From: JBHPFQ01 sp042571625
GTDB lineage: Bacteria > Patescibacteriota > Minisyncoccia > Portnoybacterales > UBA2143
Direction: 5' to 3'
Assembly: GCA_042571625.1 (NCBI GenBank)
Contig: JBHPFQ010000018.1
Span: 1 to 11,505 of the forward strand
DNA: 11,505 nt
The notes under the pieces were generated by a model. The model saw nothing but the letters and a program-made list of their open reading frames with translations, ran no database searches and had not been told where the DNA came from. Shown piece after piece: positions 1-5,926 of the stretch (position 1 is the first letter of the stretch; each line of letters opens with the position of its first letter). The translations under genes were made by a program, and so were the position numbers.

Positions 1-21
1 GCTTTTTGCTAATTTATATTG

Positions 22-27
22 TATAAA
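22..27 (+). promoter_or_regulatory. Possible -10 element for the tRNA pair
   Basis: TATAAA lies 10 bases before the first tRNA nucleotide, which would place transcription start at about 33-35. The matching -35 element would fall at or before the left edge of the window, so it cannot be checked. AT-rich sequence makes chance matches common. Confidence 0.35.
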
Positions 28-37
28 TATAGTAGAC

Positions 38-111
38 GCGCCTGTAGCTCAGCTGGATAGAGCGGAGGGTTTCTAACCCTTAGGTCGGGGGTTCAAGTCC
101 CTCCAGGCGCA
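38..111 (+). tRNA. tRNA-Arg (anticodon TCT)
   Basis: A complete cloverleaf can be folded by eye. The 7-bp acceptor stem is 38-44 with 104-110, the D stem 47-50 with 60-63, the anticodon stem 65-69 with 77-81, and the T stem 87-91 with 99-103. The T loop is TTCAAGT. The seven-base anticodon loop has T at position 33 and anticodon TCT at 72-74, which reads AGA and AGG, the arginine codons that dominate the AT-rich genes here. The discriminator base is A111. CCA is not encoded, so it must be added after transcription. The tRNA-His gene follows after 7 bases, so the two are probably one transcript. Confidence 0.95.
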
Positions 112-118
112 CTTATAT

Positions 119-190
119 GGTGGCTATAGTTTAGTGGTAAAACTTCGCCCTGTGGAGGCGATATCGAGAGTTCGATTCTCTCTAGTCACC
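119..190 (+). tRNA. tRNA-His (anticodon GTG)
   Basis: The acceptor stem is 120-126 with 183-189, the D stem 129-132 with 140-143, the anticodon stem 145-149 with 157-161, and the T stem 166-170 with 178-182. The anticodon GTG is at 152-154, in a loop with T at position 33. The histidine-specific identity pair is present: an extra 5' G (G119, position -1) faces discriminator C190. CCA is not encoded. The gene lies just upstream of the rpsL promoter. Confidence 0.95.
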
Positions 191-207
191 CAAGAGTATT
201 TAAAAGA

Positions 208-236
208 TTGACTTTTAAAGTTTAATTTGTTATTTT
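208..236 (+). promoter_or_regulatory. Promoter of the rpsL operon (extended -10)
   Basis: The -35 element TTGACT (208-213) is separated by exactly 17 bases from the -10 element TATTTT (231-236). The -10 is preceded by TG at 228-229 with one base between, the extended -10 arrangement. Predicted transcription start is about 242-244, only 3-5 bases before the rpsL ATG at 247, so mRNA from this promoter would be leaderless or nearly so. Read-through from the upstream tRNAs is also possible, since no terminator is visible between them. Confidence 0.6.
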
Positions 237-246
237 ATTAAGCAAG

Positions 247-708
247 ATGCCTACCATTCAACAATTAATTAGAAAGAAAAGAAAAATTTCCAAAGCGAAG
301 TTAAAAACTCCGGCTCTTTGTAGAGGTTTTAATTCTAAAAAAAATAGGCCGGTATATGCAAACTCTCCTTTCAAAAGAGGCGTTTGTGTTAAGGTAACAA
401 CTATTACTCCTAAAAAGCCAAACTCTGCTTTGCGGAAAGTTGCTCGTGTTCGTCTTACTAATGGCATGGAAGTTACAGCTTACATTCCTGGGATCGGACA
501 CAATCTTCAAGAACACTCGGTTGTTCTGTTGCGTGGAGGCCGTGTAAAAGATTTGCCAGGAGTTAGGTATCATATTATAAGAGGAGTTCTAGATTCTGGC
601 GGAGTTGAAGGTAGAAAAAAGAGTAGAAGCTTATATGGAGCAAAAAAACAAAAAGGCGGTAAAGAATCTAAAAGCGGAGCGCCTGCTGCCGAAGCTTCAG
701 TTGAATAG
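247..708 (+). CDS. rpsL: 30S ribosomal protein S12
   Basis: S12 sits at the decoding centre of the small subunit and helps monitor codon-anticodon pairing. The family signature is clear: TPKKPNSALRKVARVRLTNG at residues 54-73, GHNLQEHSVV at 84-93, and RGGRVKDLPGVRYHI at 96-110, followed by SRSLYGAKK. The lysines of the PKKPNS loop and Asp102 of KDLPG occupy the positions known for streptomycin response and for beta-methylthiolation. The protein has 153 residues. Compared with E. coli S12 it carries about 12 extra residues before KRGVC, as several other bacterial groups do, and a tail rich in K, G and A. It is the first gene of the str-type operon. The start is the only one that gives the conserved N-terminus, and no Shine-Dalgarno site precedes it. 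The stop is TAG. Confidence 0.97.
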   Translation: MPTIQQLIRKKRKISKAKLKTPALCRGFNSKKNRPVYANSPFKRGVCVKVTTITPKKPNSALRKVARVRLTNGMEVTAYIPGIGHNLQEHSVVLLRGGRVKDLPGVRYHIIRGVLDSGGVEGRKKSRSLYGAKKQKGGKESKSGAPAAEASVE

Positions 709-719
709 ATAATAATTTT

Positions 720-1190
720 ATGCGTAGAAAAAGAAAAATAAAAAAAATAATTAATCAAGACTTTAAATATAACAGTACAGTTATTGCTAAATTTATAAAT
801 TATTTAATGAAGGAAGGTAAAAAATCTACAGCTAGAAAAATACTGTATGATTCTTTTGATATTATTAGTAAGTCGGGCAAGGATGTAGATGCTTTAGAGA
901 TTTTTGATTTAGCAATTAAAAACGTATCTCCATTGTTAGAAGTTAAATCACGTAGAATTGGCGGAGCGCATTATCAAGTTCCGTGCGAAGTGCGTGGTGA
1001 GAGAAAATTTGCTTTAGCGAGCAGATGGATTATTGGAGCAGCTCGCAATAAAAAAGGCAAGCCAATGGCTGAAAAGTTGGCAATGGAATTAATTGAGGCC
1101 TCTAATAATGAGGGAACAGCAATTAAGAAAAAACAGGATACTCGTAGGATGGCTGATGCTAACAAGGCTTTTGCTCATTTCGCGAGATAA
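720..1190 (+). CDS. rpsG: 30S ribosomal protein S7
   Basis: S7 nucleates assembly of the 30S head by binding the 3' domain of 16S rRNA. The 156-residue length is normal for the family. Recognisable blocks are NYLMKEGKKSTA (27-38), VKSRRIGGAHYQVPCEVRGER (75-95 region), RWIIGAARNKKGKPMAEKLA (102-121), and the C-terminal DTRRMADANKAFAHFAR. The gene follows rpsL after 11 bases and precedes fusA by 8 bases, the standard str order. The short rpsL-rpsG gap leaves no room for the long S7 translational-repressor structure known from the E. coli str mRNA. No Shine-Dalgarno site is visible before the ATG. Confidence 0.97.
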   Translation: MRRKRKIKKIINQDFKYNSTVIAKFINYLMKEGKKSTARKILYDSFDIISKSGKDVDALEIFDLAIKNVSPLLEVKSRRIGGAHYQVPCEVRGERKFALASRWIIGAARNKKGKPMAEKLAMELIEASNNEGTAIKKKQDTRRMADANKAFAHFAR

Positions 1191-1198
1191 ACTAGAAT

Positions 1199-3322
1199 AT
1201 GCCGAGACAGTTTCCAATAGAAAAAGTTAGAGATATTGGTATTATTGCCCATATTGATGCAGGAAAAACAACCGTATCTGAACGGGTGCTTTTTTATACT
1301 GGAATTTCTCATAAGATTGGAGAAGTTCATGAAGGAGAAGCAGTTATGGATTGGATGGAGCAGGAAAGGGAACGTGGTATTACTATTACTTCCGCAGCAA
1401 CAACTTGTTTTTGGACTCCTGAGGGATATTTATCAGAAAAAAAAGGTCCAAGCGAATATAGAATTAATATTATTGACACGCCTGGACATATTGATTTTAC
1501 AGTTGAAGTTCAGCGTTCATTAAGAGTGCTTGACGGGGCAGTAGTTGTTTTTGATGGAGTTGCTGGAGTTGAGCCACAATCAGAAACAGTATGGCGACAG
1601 GCGGACAAATATAATGTTCCGCGAATTTGTTTTATTAATAAATTAGATAGAATGGGAGCAAATTTTGAAATGAGCTTGCGTTCTATTTTTGAAAGATTAA
1701 CTCCGAACGCGGTAGCAATGCAAATTCCTATTGGACTGGAGCAGAATCATAATGGAGTAATTGATTTGGTTAAAATGAAAGCGTATAAGTTTGAAGGGAA
1801 GCTTGGTGAGCAAGTTAAAATGGAAGATATTCCTGAAGAGTTTAAAAAGCAGAGTGAAGAATATAGGAGCAAGATGGTTGAAAAAATAGTTGAGCAAGAT
1901 GATAGCTTAATGGAAAAATATTTGAACGGGGAAGAGATTAGTCAGGAAGAATTAAAAAAAGCAGTGCGTAAGGCAACTATTGATTATAAAATTGTTCCTG
2001 TTTTTTGCGGTTCTGCTTTGAAAAATAAAGGAGTTCAGCTTTTGCTTGATGCTGTAATTGATTATTTGCCTTCGCCGGTTGATTTACCTCCGGTTGAAGG
2101 TTTTGATGCTAAAGATGAATCTAAAAAAATTGTTTGCGAAAGCAAAGATGATGCGCCTTTATCAGCTTTAGTTTTTAAATTAGCCACAGATCCTTTTGTT
2201 GGACAATTAGCTTATATGCGTGTTTATTCTGGAATATTAGTGAGCGGATCATATGTATTGAATTCTATTACGGGAGATAAAGAAAGAATAGGTCGTGTTT
2301 TAAGAATGCATTCTAATCAGCGAGAGGAAATCAAAGAAGTTTATGCTGGAGATATTGCTGCGATTATAGGATTAAAATCAACTACTACAGGTGATACTCT
2401 TTCTGATGTTAATCGTCCTGTTATTTTAGAAAAAATTGTTTTTCCAGAGCCAGTTATTTCAATTGCTATTGAGCCAAAAACAAAAGCTGATCAGGAAAAA
2501 ATGGGAATTGCTTTGAAAAAATTATCAGAAGAAGATCCAACTTTTAAAATTAAGGGAGATCAAGAAACAGGACAGACAATTATTTCAGGAATGGGAGAAT
2601 TACATTTGGAAGTTATTGTTGATAGAATGTTAAGAGAGTTTAAAGTAGAAGCTAATATTGGTCAGCCTCAGGTTGCTTATAGAGAGACGATTAAAAATAA
2701 AGCGCAAGCAGAAGGCAAATACATTCGCCAAACAGGAGGTCGTGGACAATATGGTCATGTCTTGTTAAAAGTTGAACCGCAGGAGCAGGGACAAGGTTTT
2801 GAATTTATTGATGAAATAAAAGGAGGAGTTATTCCGCAGGAATATATTCCAGCTATTAAAAAAGGAGTAAAAGAAGCTATGGATAGGGGAGTTTTAGCTG
2901 GGTATCCTTTGGTTGATATTAAAGTAACTCTTTATGATGGTTCATATCATGATGTTGACTCTTCAGAATCTGCTTTTAAGATCGCTGGTTCTATGGCTTT
3001 TCAAGAAGCTGTTAAAAGAGCGGATTTAATTTTGTTAGAGCCGATAATGAAATTGGAGGTTGTTACTCCAGAGCAGTATATGGGAGATGTTATCGGAGAT
3101 ATTAGTTCAAAACGTGGAAGTATTGATAAAATGGAAGATAGAGGAGAAGGAGTTAGTAAGGTTAAAGTTATTGATTCTAAAGTTCCTTTGGCAAATATGT
3201 TTGGATATGCAACACAATTAAGATCAGTAACTCAAGGTAGGGCGAATTTTAGTATGGAGTTTTTAAATTATAATGAACTGTCTAAAAATCTGACAGAAGA
3301 AATAATAAATAAAAAAGGATAA
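1199..3322 (+). CDS. fusA: Elongation factor G (EF-G)
   Basis: EF-G is the GTPase that drives tRNA-mRNA translocation on the ribosome. The five G motifs of the N-terminal GTPase domain are present: AHIDAGKTT (17-25), RGITI (59-63), DTPGH (93-97), NKLD (147-150), and a later CGSA. Domains II-V follow over about 707 residues, including the domain IV segment with GGRGQYGHV, slightly longer than the usual ~690-700. About ten extra residues (WTPEGYLSEKKGPSEY region) sit between G2 and G3. The retained His97 and the full domain set argue for a canonical translocase rather than a TetM-like or EF-G2 paralog. It lies 8 bases after rpsG, and its last sense codons supply the ribosome binding site of the next gene. 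Confidence 0.97.
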   Translation: MPRQFPIEKVRDIGIIAHIDAGKTTVSERVLFYTGISHKIGEVHEGEAVMDWMEQERERGITITSAATTCFWTPEGYLSEKKGPSEYRINIIDTPGHIDFTVEVQRSLRVLDGAVVVFDGVAGVEPQSETVWRQADKYNVPRICFINKLDRMGANFEMSLRSIFERLTPNAVAMQIPIGLEQNHNGVIDLVKMKAYKFEGKLGEQVKMEDIPEEFKKQSEEYRSKMVEKIVEQDDSLMEKYLNGEEISQEELKKAVRKATIDYKIVPVFCGSALKNKGVQLLLDAVIDYLPSPVDLPPVEGFDAKDESKKIVCESKDDAPLSALVFKLATDPFVGQLAYMRVYSGILVSGSYVLNSITGDKERIGRVLRMHSNQREEIKEVYAGDIAAIIGLKSTTTGDTLSDVNRPVILEKIVFPEPVISIAIEPKTKADQEKMGIALKKLSEEDPTFKIKGDQETGQTIISGMGELHLEVIVDRMLREFKVEANIGQPQVAYRETIKNKAQAEGKYIRQTGGRGQYGHVLLKVEPQEQGQGFEFIDEIKGGVIPQEYIPAIKKGVKEAMDRGVLAGYPLVDIKVTLYDGSYHDVDSSESAFKIAGSMAFQEAVKRADLILLEPIMKLEVVTPEQYMGDVIGDISSKRGSIDKMEDRGEGVSKVKVIDSKVPLANMFGYATQLRSVTQGRANFSMEFLNYNELSKNLTEEIINKKG

Positions 3323-3326
3323 AAAC

Positions 3327-3581
3327 ATGCTATTAGAAAAAATAAAAAAGATATTACAAAAAGAAGGAGGAAAGTGTATTGTAGTTGACGAAAACAAAGA
3401 TGAATATTTAGTAATTGAAATGCACGATTTTAAAGAAAAAAAAGAAGAAGATAAATTTGAAAAAATTAATCGCGATATAGATGAATTAAAAGCGCAGGAA
3501 GATAAGAAGGATAATTTTAATAATATAATAGAGGAAGAAAAAGATCTGGGAGAAGTAAAAGTTGAAGATTTACCGTTTTAG
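3327..3581 (+). CDS. Small acidic protein of unknown function, fusA-linked
   Basis: I do not recognise this 84-residue protein. Residues 1-34 look like a small folded unit, with a lysine-rich helix followed by two probable beta strands (GGKCIVVDENKDEYLVIEM). The shape recalls, weakly, the short N-terminal motif of Phd/YefM-like antitoxins, but no partner toxin is adjacent. Residues 36-84 are highly charged, low-complexity and predicted helical or disordered (many K, E, D), ending in VEDLPF. An AAGGA ribosome binding site (3315-3319) overlaps the end of fusA, 7 bases before this ATG. The gene starts 4 bases after the fusA stop, so it is almost certainly cotranscribed with, and perhaps translationally coupled to, fusA. 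A real gene is likely; its role is unknown. Confidence 0.75.
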   Translation: MLLEKIKKILQKEGGKCIVVDENKDEYLVIEMHDFKEKKEEDKFEKINRDIDELKAQEDKKDNFNNIIEEEKDLGEVKVEDLPF

Positions 3582-3621
3582 ATTTTATCTTAATTTAGAA
3601 CTCTTTTGAAATTTTAATGGC

Positions 3622-3650
3622 TTGACAAATTGACCGTTATTTGCTATATT
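3622..3650 (+). promoter_or_regulatory. Near-consensus promoter of the 62-residue orphan gene
   Basis: TTGACA (3622-3627), a 17-base spacer and TATATT (3645-3650), with TG at 3642-3643 forming an extended -10. This is the best housekeeping-type promoter in the window. Predicted start is about 3657, giving a leader of roughly 93 bases. Confidence 0.8.
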
Positions 3651-3697
3651 GAAGATATCAATAGTTGAGAAATCGTCTTTTAACCCAAAAAAGCACT

Positions 3698-3726
3698 TTC
3701 TCGCTGTTGCGAGGATCTGTTTTTTT
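3698..3726 (+). promoter_or_regulatory. Leader hairpin followed by T-run (possible attenuator)
   Basis: CTCGC (3700-3704) pairs with GCGAG (3709-3713) around the loop TGTT. The stem can be extended by T3699-G3714 and T3698-A3715. Four bases later comes a run of seven T (3720-3726). The structure lies inside the predicted leader, upstream of the ribosome binding site. It resembles a weak intrinsic terminator, but the gap before the T-run makes efficient termination uncertain. Confidence 0.4.
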
Positions 3727-3749
3727 ACAAAACTTTGAAGGAGGTAGGT

Positions 3750-3938
3750 ATGGAAGAAATTAAAATGTTTTCTGGGTGGTTTCACTATCAAAAAAACGGC
3801 CTCTCCACCGCTGAGGCAAACCAAGCTGCCATCGAAGAAGCAAATAAATGGATGGAAAACAACAAAAATATTAAGATTATGCATCGCGCAACACACATTT
3901 CAGCCGATTTTCTCGCGATCATTATCTGGAGAAAATAA
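3750..3938 (+). CDS. Orphan 62-residue protein with strong expression signals
   Basis: I do not recognise this family. The ATG at 3750 is chosen over an in-frame TTG at 3735 because AAGGAGG (3738-3744) sits 5 bases before it and would lie inside the longer reading frame. The 62-residue protein suggests a compact alpha/beta fold: strand KMFSGWFHY (5-13), an alanine/glutamate-rich helix from about 19 to 38 ending in NKWMENN, strand IKIMHRATHI (41-50), and strand FLAIIIW (54-60). It has no signal peptide or transmembrane segment that I can see. Many codons end in C (GGC, CTC, ACC, ATC, AAC), unlike the AT-ending codons of its neighbours, which suggests recent transfer or selection for high expression. 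It has its own promoter and terminator, so it is a single-gene unit. Confidence 0.85.
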   Translation: MEEIKMFSGWFHYQKNGLSTAEANQAAIEEANKWMENNKNIKIMHRATHISADFLAIIIWRK

Positions 3939-3959
3939 GCAGATCCGTTTAAAGCTCAA

Positions 3960-3991
3960 GGCGTCAACTAAATAGTTGACGCCTTTTTCTT
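3960..3991 (+). terminator. Intrinsic terminator of the orphan gene
   Basis: A perfect 10-bp stem, GGCGTCAACT (3960-3969) with AGTTGACGCC (3974-3983), and a four-base AAAT loop, followed by TTTTTCTT. It lies 21 bases after the stop codon of the 62-residue gene. Confidence 0.9.
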
Positions 3992-4047
3992 ATGAGCAAA
4001 AATAATTTTAAAAAGACTTAAGTATAAGATAAAGAACAAATTTCCCC

Positions 4048-4097
4048 AAAAAATAGAGGGTCTACCCTTCGCAAAAGGGTAGACCCTCGTTTTTTTT
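4048..4097. terminator. Bidirectional terminator, left edge of the island
   Basis: A perfect 14-bp stem (4056-4069 with 4075-4088) and a CGCAA loop. On the plus strand eight T follow (4090-4097). On the minus strand the sequence after the stem is TATTTTTT (from 4055 down to 4048). It can end transcripts from the orphan-gene side and from the minus-strand island. A close copy of this hairpin lies at 6348-6378. Confidence 0.9.
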
Positions 4098-4116
4098 GGT
4101 TTAAAATTGTTCTTAT

Positions 4117-4254
4117 TTATTTAGCTCGTGAATCTTCAAAATGTTTATATTTTATTTTTCCCAGAATTTCATAAGCACCATTTAGACTTTCCTCGATTAT
4201 AGAATCTTCTTTTAATGTAAGGTTCCTTGCTTTATTCTGTTTTGTTAATAACAA
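4117..4254 (-). CDS. Possible 45-residue ORF overlapping the peptidase 3' end
   Basis: A frame of 45 residues opens with TTG (4254-4252), 6 bases after AAGGAG (complement of 4261-4266), and overlaps the end of the peptidase gene by 23 bases. An in-frame stop lies shortly upstream of the ribosome binding site, so it is not a continuation of a longer frame. The residues from LTLKEDSIIEESLNGAYEI onward read like a real soluble helical protein rather than noise, ending KYKHFEDSRAK. It could be a coupled small gene, or the tail of an older gene whose front was replaced when the peptidase gene arrived. I do not recognise the family. It ends about 29 bases before the bidirectional terminator. Confidence 0.4.
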   Translation of the reverse strand: MLLTKQNKARNLTLKEDSIIEESLNGAYEILGKIKYKHFEDSRAK

Positions 4255-4897
4255 ACCATTCTCCTTCAGTTATTACTTCAATTTTGCCATCAACAATCTT
4301 TAGCGCAGAATCATCATCAAGAGCATAAATTGGTCTGTTAATTTCTTGTCCAACTTTTTCAATATTATCTTTTCTCATTTTTTTAAAACATTCTGAGTTT
4401 AAATGAGGCAGAAAATAAAAATCTACAAAATTTAAACCATCCAACTCTTCGGTTTCAAGCATATCTTCTTCATAGATTGCTTGCGATAGTTTTAATGCTA
4501 AATCTGGGTTTGTAACCATGCTTCCAGCACTAACTCCAACATAAACTTTATCTTTTAATAAATTGGGTAATAATTTAGATAAACCAGATTTATTTAACCA
4601 TCTCATTAAGTGATAAGTATTTCCTCCTTCAAAAAACAAAACATCTGCTCTTTCTAAACTTGGCTTCCATATTTTTTCATCAACTGCTGAAATATCCGTA
4701 ATTTCAATTGATTTGAAGTTTTGTTTTTTTAAATTTATTAAGTCAGTAATGAACCAGTCTTTATCACCTGATTCAATATTGCTTGCATTCGGAATAAAAA
4801 CAACTGTTGTCTCTTCTGGTTTTTTGTTAGTTAATTCAAATAAAGCATTAGCTATTGAATTATTTGTAATTCCGCTTGATGTTAGTAATAGTTTCAT
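4232..4897 (-). CDS. Peptidase S51 family (dipeptidase E / PepE-like)
   Basis: Proteins of this family are serine hydrolases of the class I glutamine amidotransferase-like fold. The best known, PepE, cleaves Asp-X dipeptides in the cytoplasm. Visible motifs are FEGGNTY (89-95), the nucleophile elbow GVSAG (121-125) with Ser123, and PH (164-165) as the probable catalytic histidine within FYFLPHLNSE. These are followed by ALDDDSAL (192-199), where family members carry an acidic residue. The 221-residue length fits PepE (about 220-230). No signal peptide is present, so a cytoplasmic location is inferred. The ATG start matches the family N-terminus; no Shine-Dalgarno site precedes it. Upstream lies a copy of the 140-bp repeat, then the HD gene. 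Exact substrate is unknown; a cyanophycinase-like or other S51 specificity cannot be excluded. Confidence 0.85.
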   Translation of the reverse strand: MKLLLTSSGITNNSIANALFELTNKKPEETTVVFIPNASNIESGDKDWFITDLINLKKQNFKSIEITDISAVDEKIWKPSLERADVLFFEGGNTYHLMRWLNKSGLSKLLPNLLKDKVYVGVSAGSMVTNPDLALKLSQAIYEEDMLETEELDGLNFVDFYFLPHLNSECFKKMRKDNIEKVGQEINRPIYALDDDSALKIVDGKIEVITEGEWFVINKTE

Positions 4898-4936
4898 AAT
4901 GGTAAAGAAAAAGAATTAAAATTTATAAATAAATCA

Positions 4937-5078
4937 TTTTCGTAGCGATAGCGGAGAAAATTTGGGAAAATTGCGAGCTGAGCAATTTTCCTTTTATCCC
5001 TTGTTATGTGTCCTGAGCGGAATGAAATGGAGCTCAAGCGCAGTGTCCCCGAAGCGTTGTCCGTAGCCCGCCGTTAGA
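4937..5078. repeat. Repeat copy A (cassette-boundary-like element)
   Basis: This stretch matches repeat copy B (5786-5926) nearly base for base over its first ~100 positions and more loosely after that. Shared blocks are TTTTCGTAGCG, AAATTTGGGAAAATTGC, GCAATTTTCCTTTTATCCC, TTGTTAT, and ATGAAATGGAG. It contains a 10-bp hairpin (4965-4974 with 4982-4991). Its right end GCCCGCCGTTAG (5067-5078) overlaps the stop codon of the HD gene. It is visibly richer in G and C than its surroundings. Unlike copy B, it lacks the left arm that would complete the larger palindrome. Confidence 0.85.
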
Positions 5079-5697
5079 AATCATTAATAATCTTCTTATA
5101 AAAATCAATTCTAAATTTAAAATCTTCAGAGTTGTTATCTTTAAGTTGACTTCCTAAAGTATCAGCCATTGCTAATAAAATCAATTCCATAAAAATTTCA
5201 TGGCGTTTGGTTTTAAACTCTTGATATTGTTCATCAATATTTTTATTGTTTGGACTTAGAATAATATGAATATCACCATGAAATTTCACAATATCAATAA
5301 TAATTGCTTTTTCTTGGTTTGATAAATCAAATCTATCTAATATTTTAGCAACTTTTTCAGAACCCAATTCCTCATGATTTTTGCATGTAGTGGAATTATC
5401 AGTTTTTACAAAAGTATCACTTTTGGCAATATCATGAAAAAGTGTTCCGAGAAAAAGCAAATCTCTTTTAGTATAATTCTCTATTTTTTGATTCAGATAG
5501 GAATTGATTTTATTGTTTATATCTCTCAGCAATTTTTCGAGTTCTGTTAAAACAGTCAGAGTATGGTTGAAAACAGAATCATTATTATGCCAACTATTAT
5601 TTTCAACATAATTCTTTAACTCGAAAAATTCTGGCAATTCATCTTGGAATTGATTATTTCTTAATTTTTCAATATTAATGGCTGATACTTTTATCAT
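5074..5697 (-). CDS. HD-domain phosphohydrolase
   Basis: The protein has the metal-binding residue pattern of the HD superfamily: His45 (in VFNHTLTVL), His88-Asp89 in LFLGTLFHDIAKSD with Lys92, His108 (CKNHEELGSEKVAKIL), His140 (VKFHGD) and Asp179 (LLAMADTLGS). Such enzymes hydrolyse phosphate esters of nucleotides or nucleic acids using one or two metal ions. Here the substrate cannot be read from sequence. The spacing resembles stand-alone HD proteins related to the HD part of CCA-adding enzymes. The length is 207 residues; no transmembrane segment or fused domain is seen. The start is the first ATG that precedes a plausible N-terminus, with no Shine-Dalgarno site. It is flanked on both sides by the 140-bp repeat, and its stop codon lies inside copy A, as in a gene cassette. 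Confidence 0.85.
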   Translation of the reverse strand: MIKVSAINIEKLRNNQFQDELPEFFELKNYVENNSWHNNDSVFNHTLTVLTELEKLLRDINNKINSYLNQKIENYTKRDLLFLGTLFHDIAKSDTFVKTDNSTTCKNHEELGSEKVAKILDRFDLSNQEKAIIIDIVKFHGDIHIILSPNNKNIDEQYQEFKTKRHEIFMELILLAMADTLGSQLKDNNSEDFKFRIDFYKKIINDF

Positions 5698-5719
5698 AGT
5701 AAATTAGATTATTAATGAT

Positions 5720-5725
5720 ATTATA
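5720..5725 (-). promoter_or_regulatory. Possible -10 element for the HD gene
   Basis: On the minus strand TATAAT lies 22 bases before the HD start codon, implying a leader of roughly 15 bases. I see no -35 element and no extended -10, and the area is AT-rich, so this is weak. Confidence 0.25.
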
Positions 5726-5740
5726 TAAATTTTTACATTT

Positions 5741-5926
5741 AGGCGGGCGAAGGGCAATGTCATATAACATCAGGGATAAAAGAAGTTTTCGTAGCGCAGC
5801 GGAGGAAATTTGGGAAAATTGCTCGGTTCGCAATTTTCCTTTTATCCCTTGTTATATGAGGGTGAGCGAAATGAAATGGAGTGAAAGCACTAGCGTCCCT
5901 ATTGAGTTCAGAAAAAGCCCGTTCTA
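5741..5926. repeat. Repeat copy B within a long imperfect palindrome
   Basis: The portion 5786-5926 is the second copy of the 140-bp repeat. Together with the preceding arm it forms nested inverted repeats. The outer pair is GGCGGGC (5742-5748) with GCCCG (5917-5921). The middle pair is CATATAACATCAGGGATAAAAG against CTTTTATCCCTTGTTATATG, complementary except for two extra bases. The inner hairpin is 5813-5822 with 5830-5839 around the seven-base loop TCGGTTC. The right end falls at the stop codon of the DUF1653 gene. Folding ability plus position just after a gene resembles an integron attC site or a small palindromic mobile element, but canonical attC core boxes are not clearly present. Confidence 0.7.

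Noticed and set aside
3585..3896. Minus-strand frame of 103 codons opposite the 62-residue orphan gene
   Set aside because: The plus strand has a promoter, ribosome binding site and terminator around the orphan gene. The opposite frame has no such signals and would cross that promoter and terminator-side structure.
3960..3983. Operator-like palindrome after the orphan gene
   Set aside because: The perfect stem is immediately followed by a T-run and lies just after a stop codon, so an intrinsic terminator explains it fully.
5074..5697. HD protein as a Cas3 nuclease or part of a defence system
   Set aside because: The protein is a small stand-alone HD domain with no helicase, no cas genes and no toxin or defence partner nearby. 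The HD residues alone do not support such a role.
4937..5926. CRISPR array
   Set aside because: There are only two long repeats about 850 bases apart with a gene between them; no short regularly spaced repeats or spacers exist in the window.
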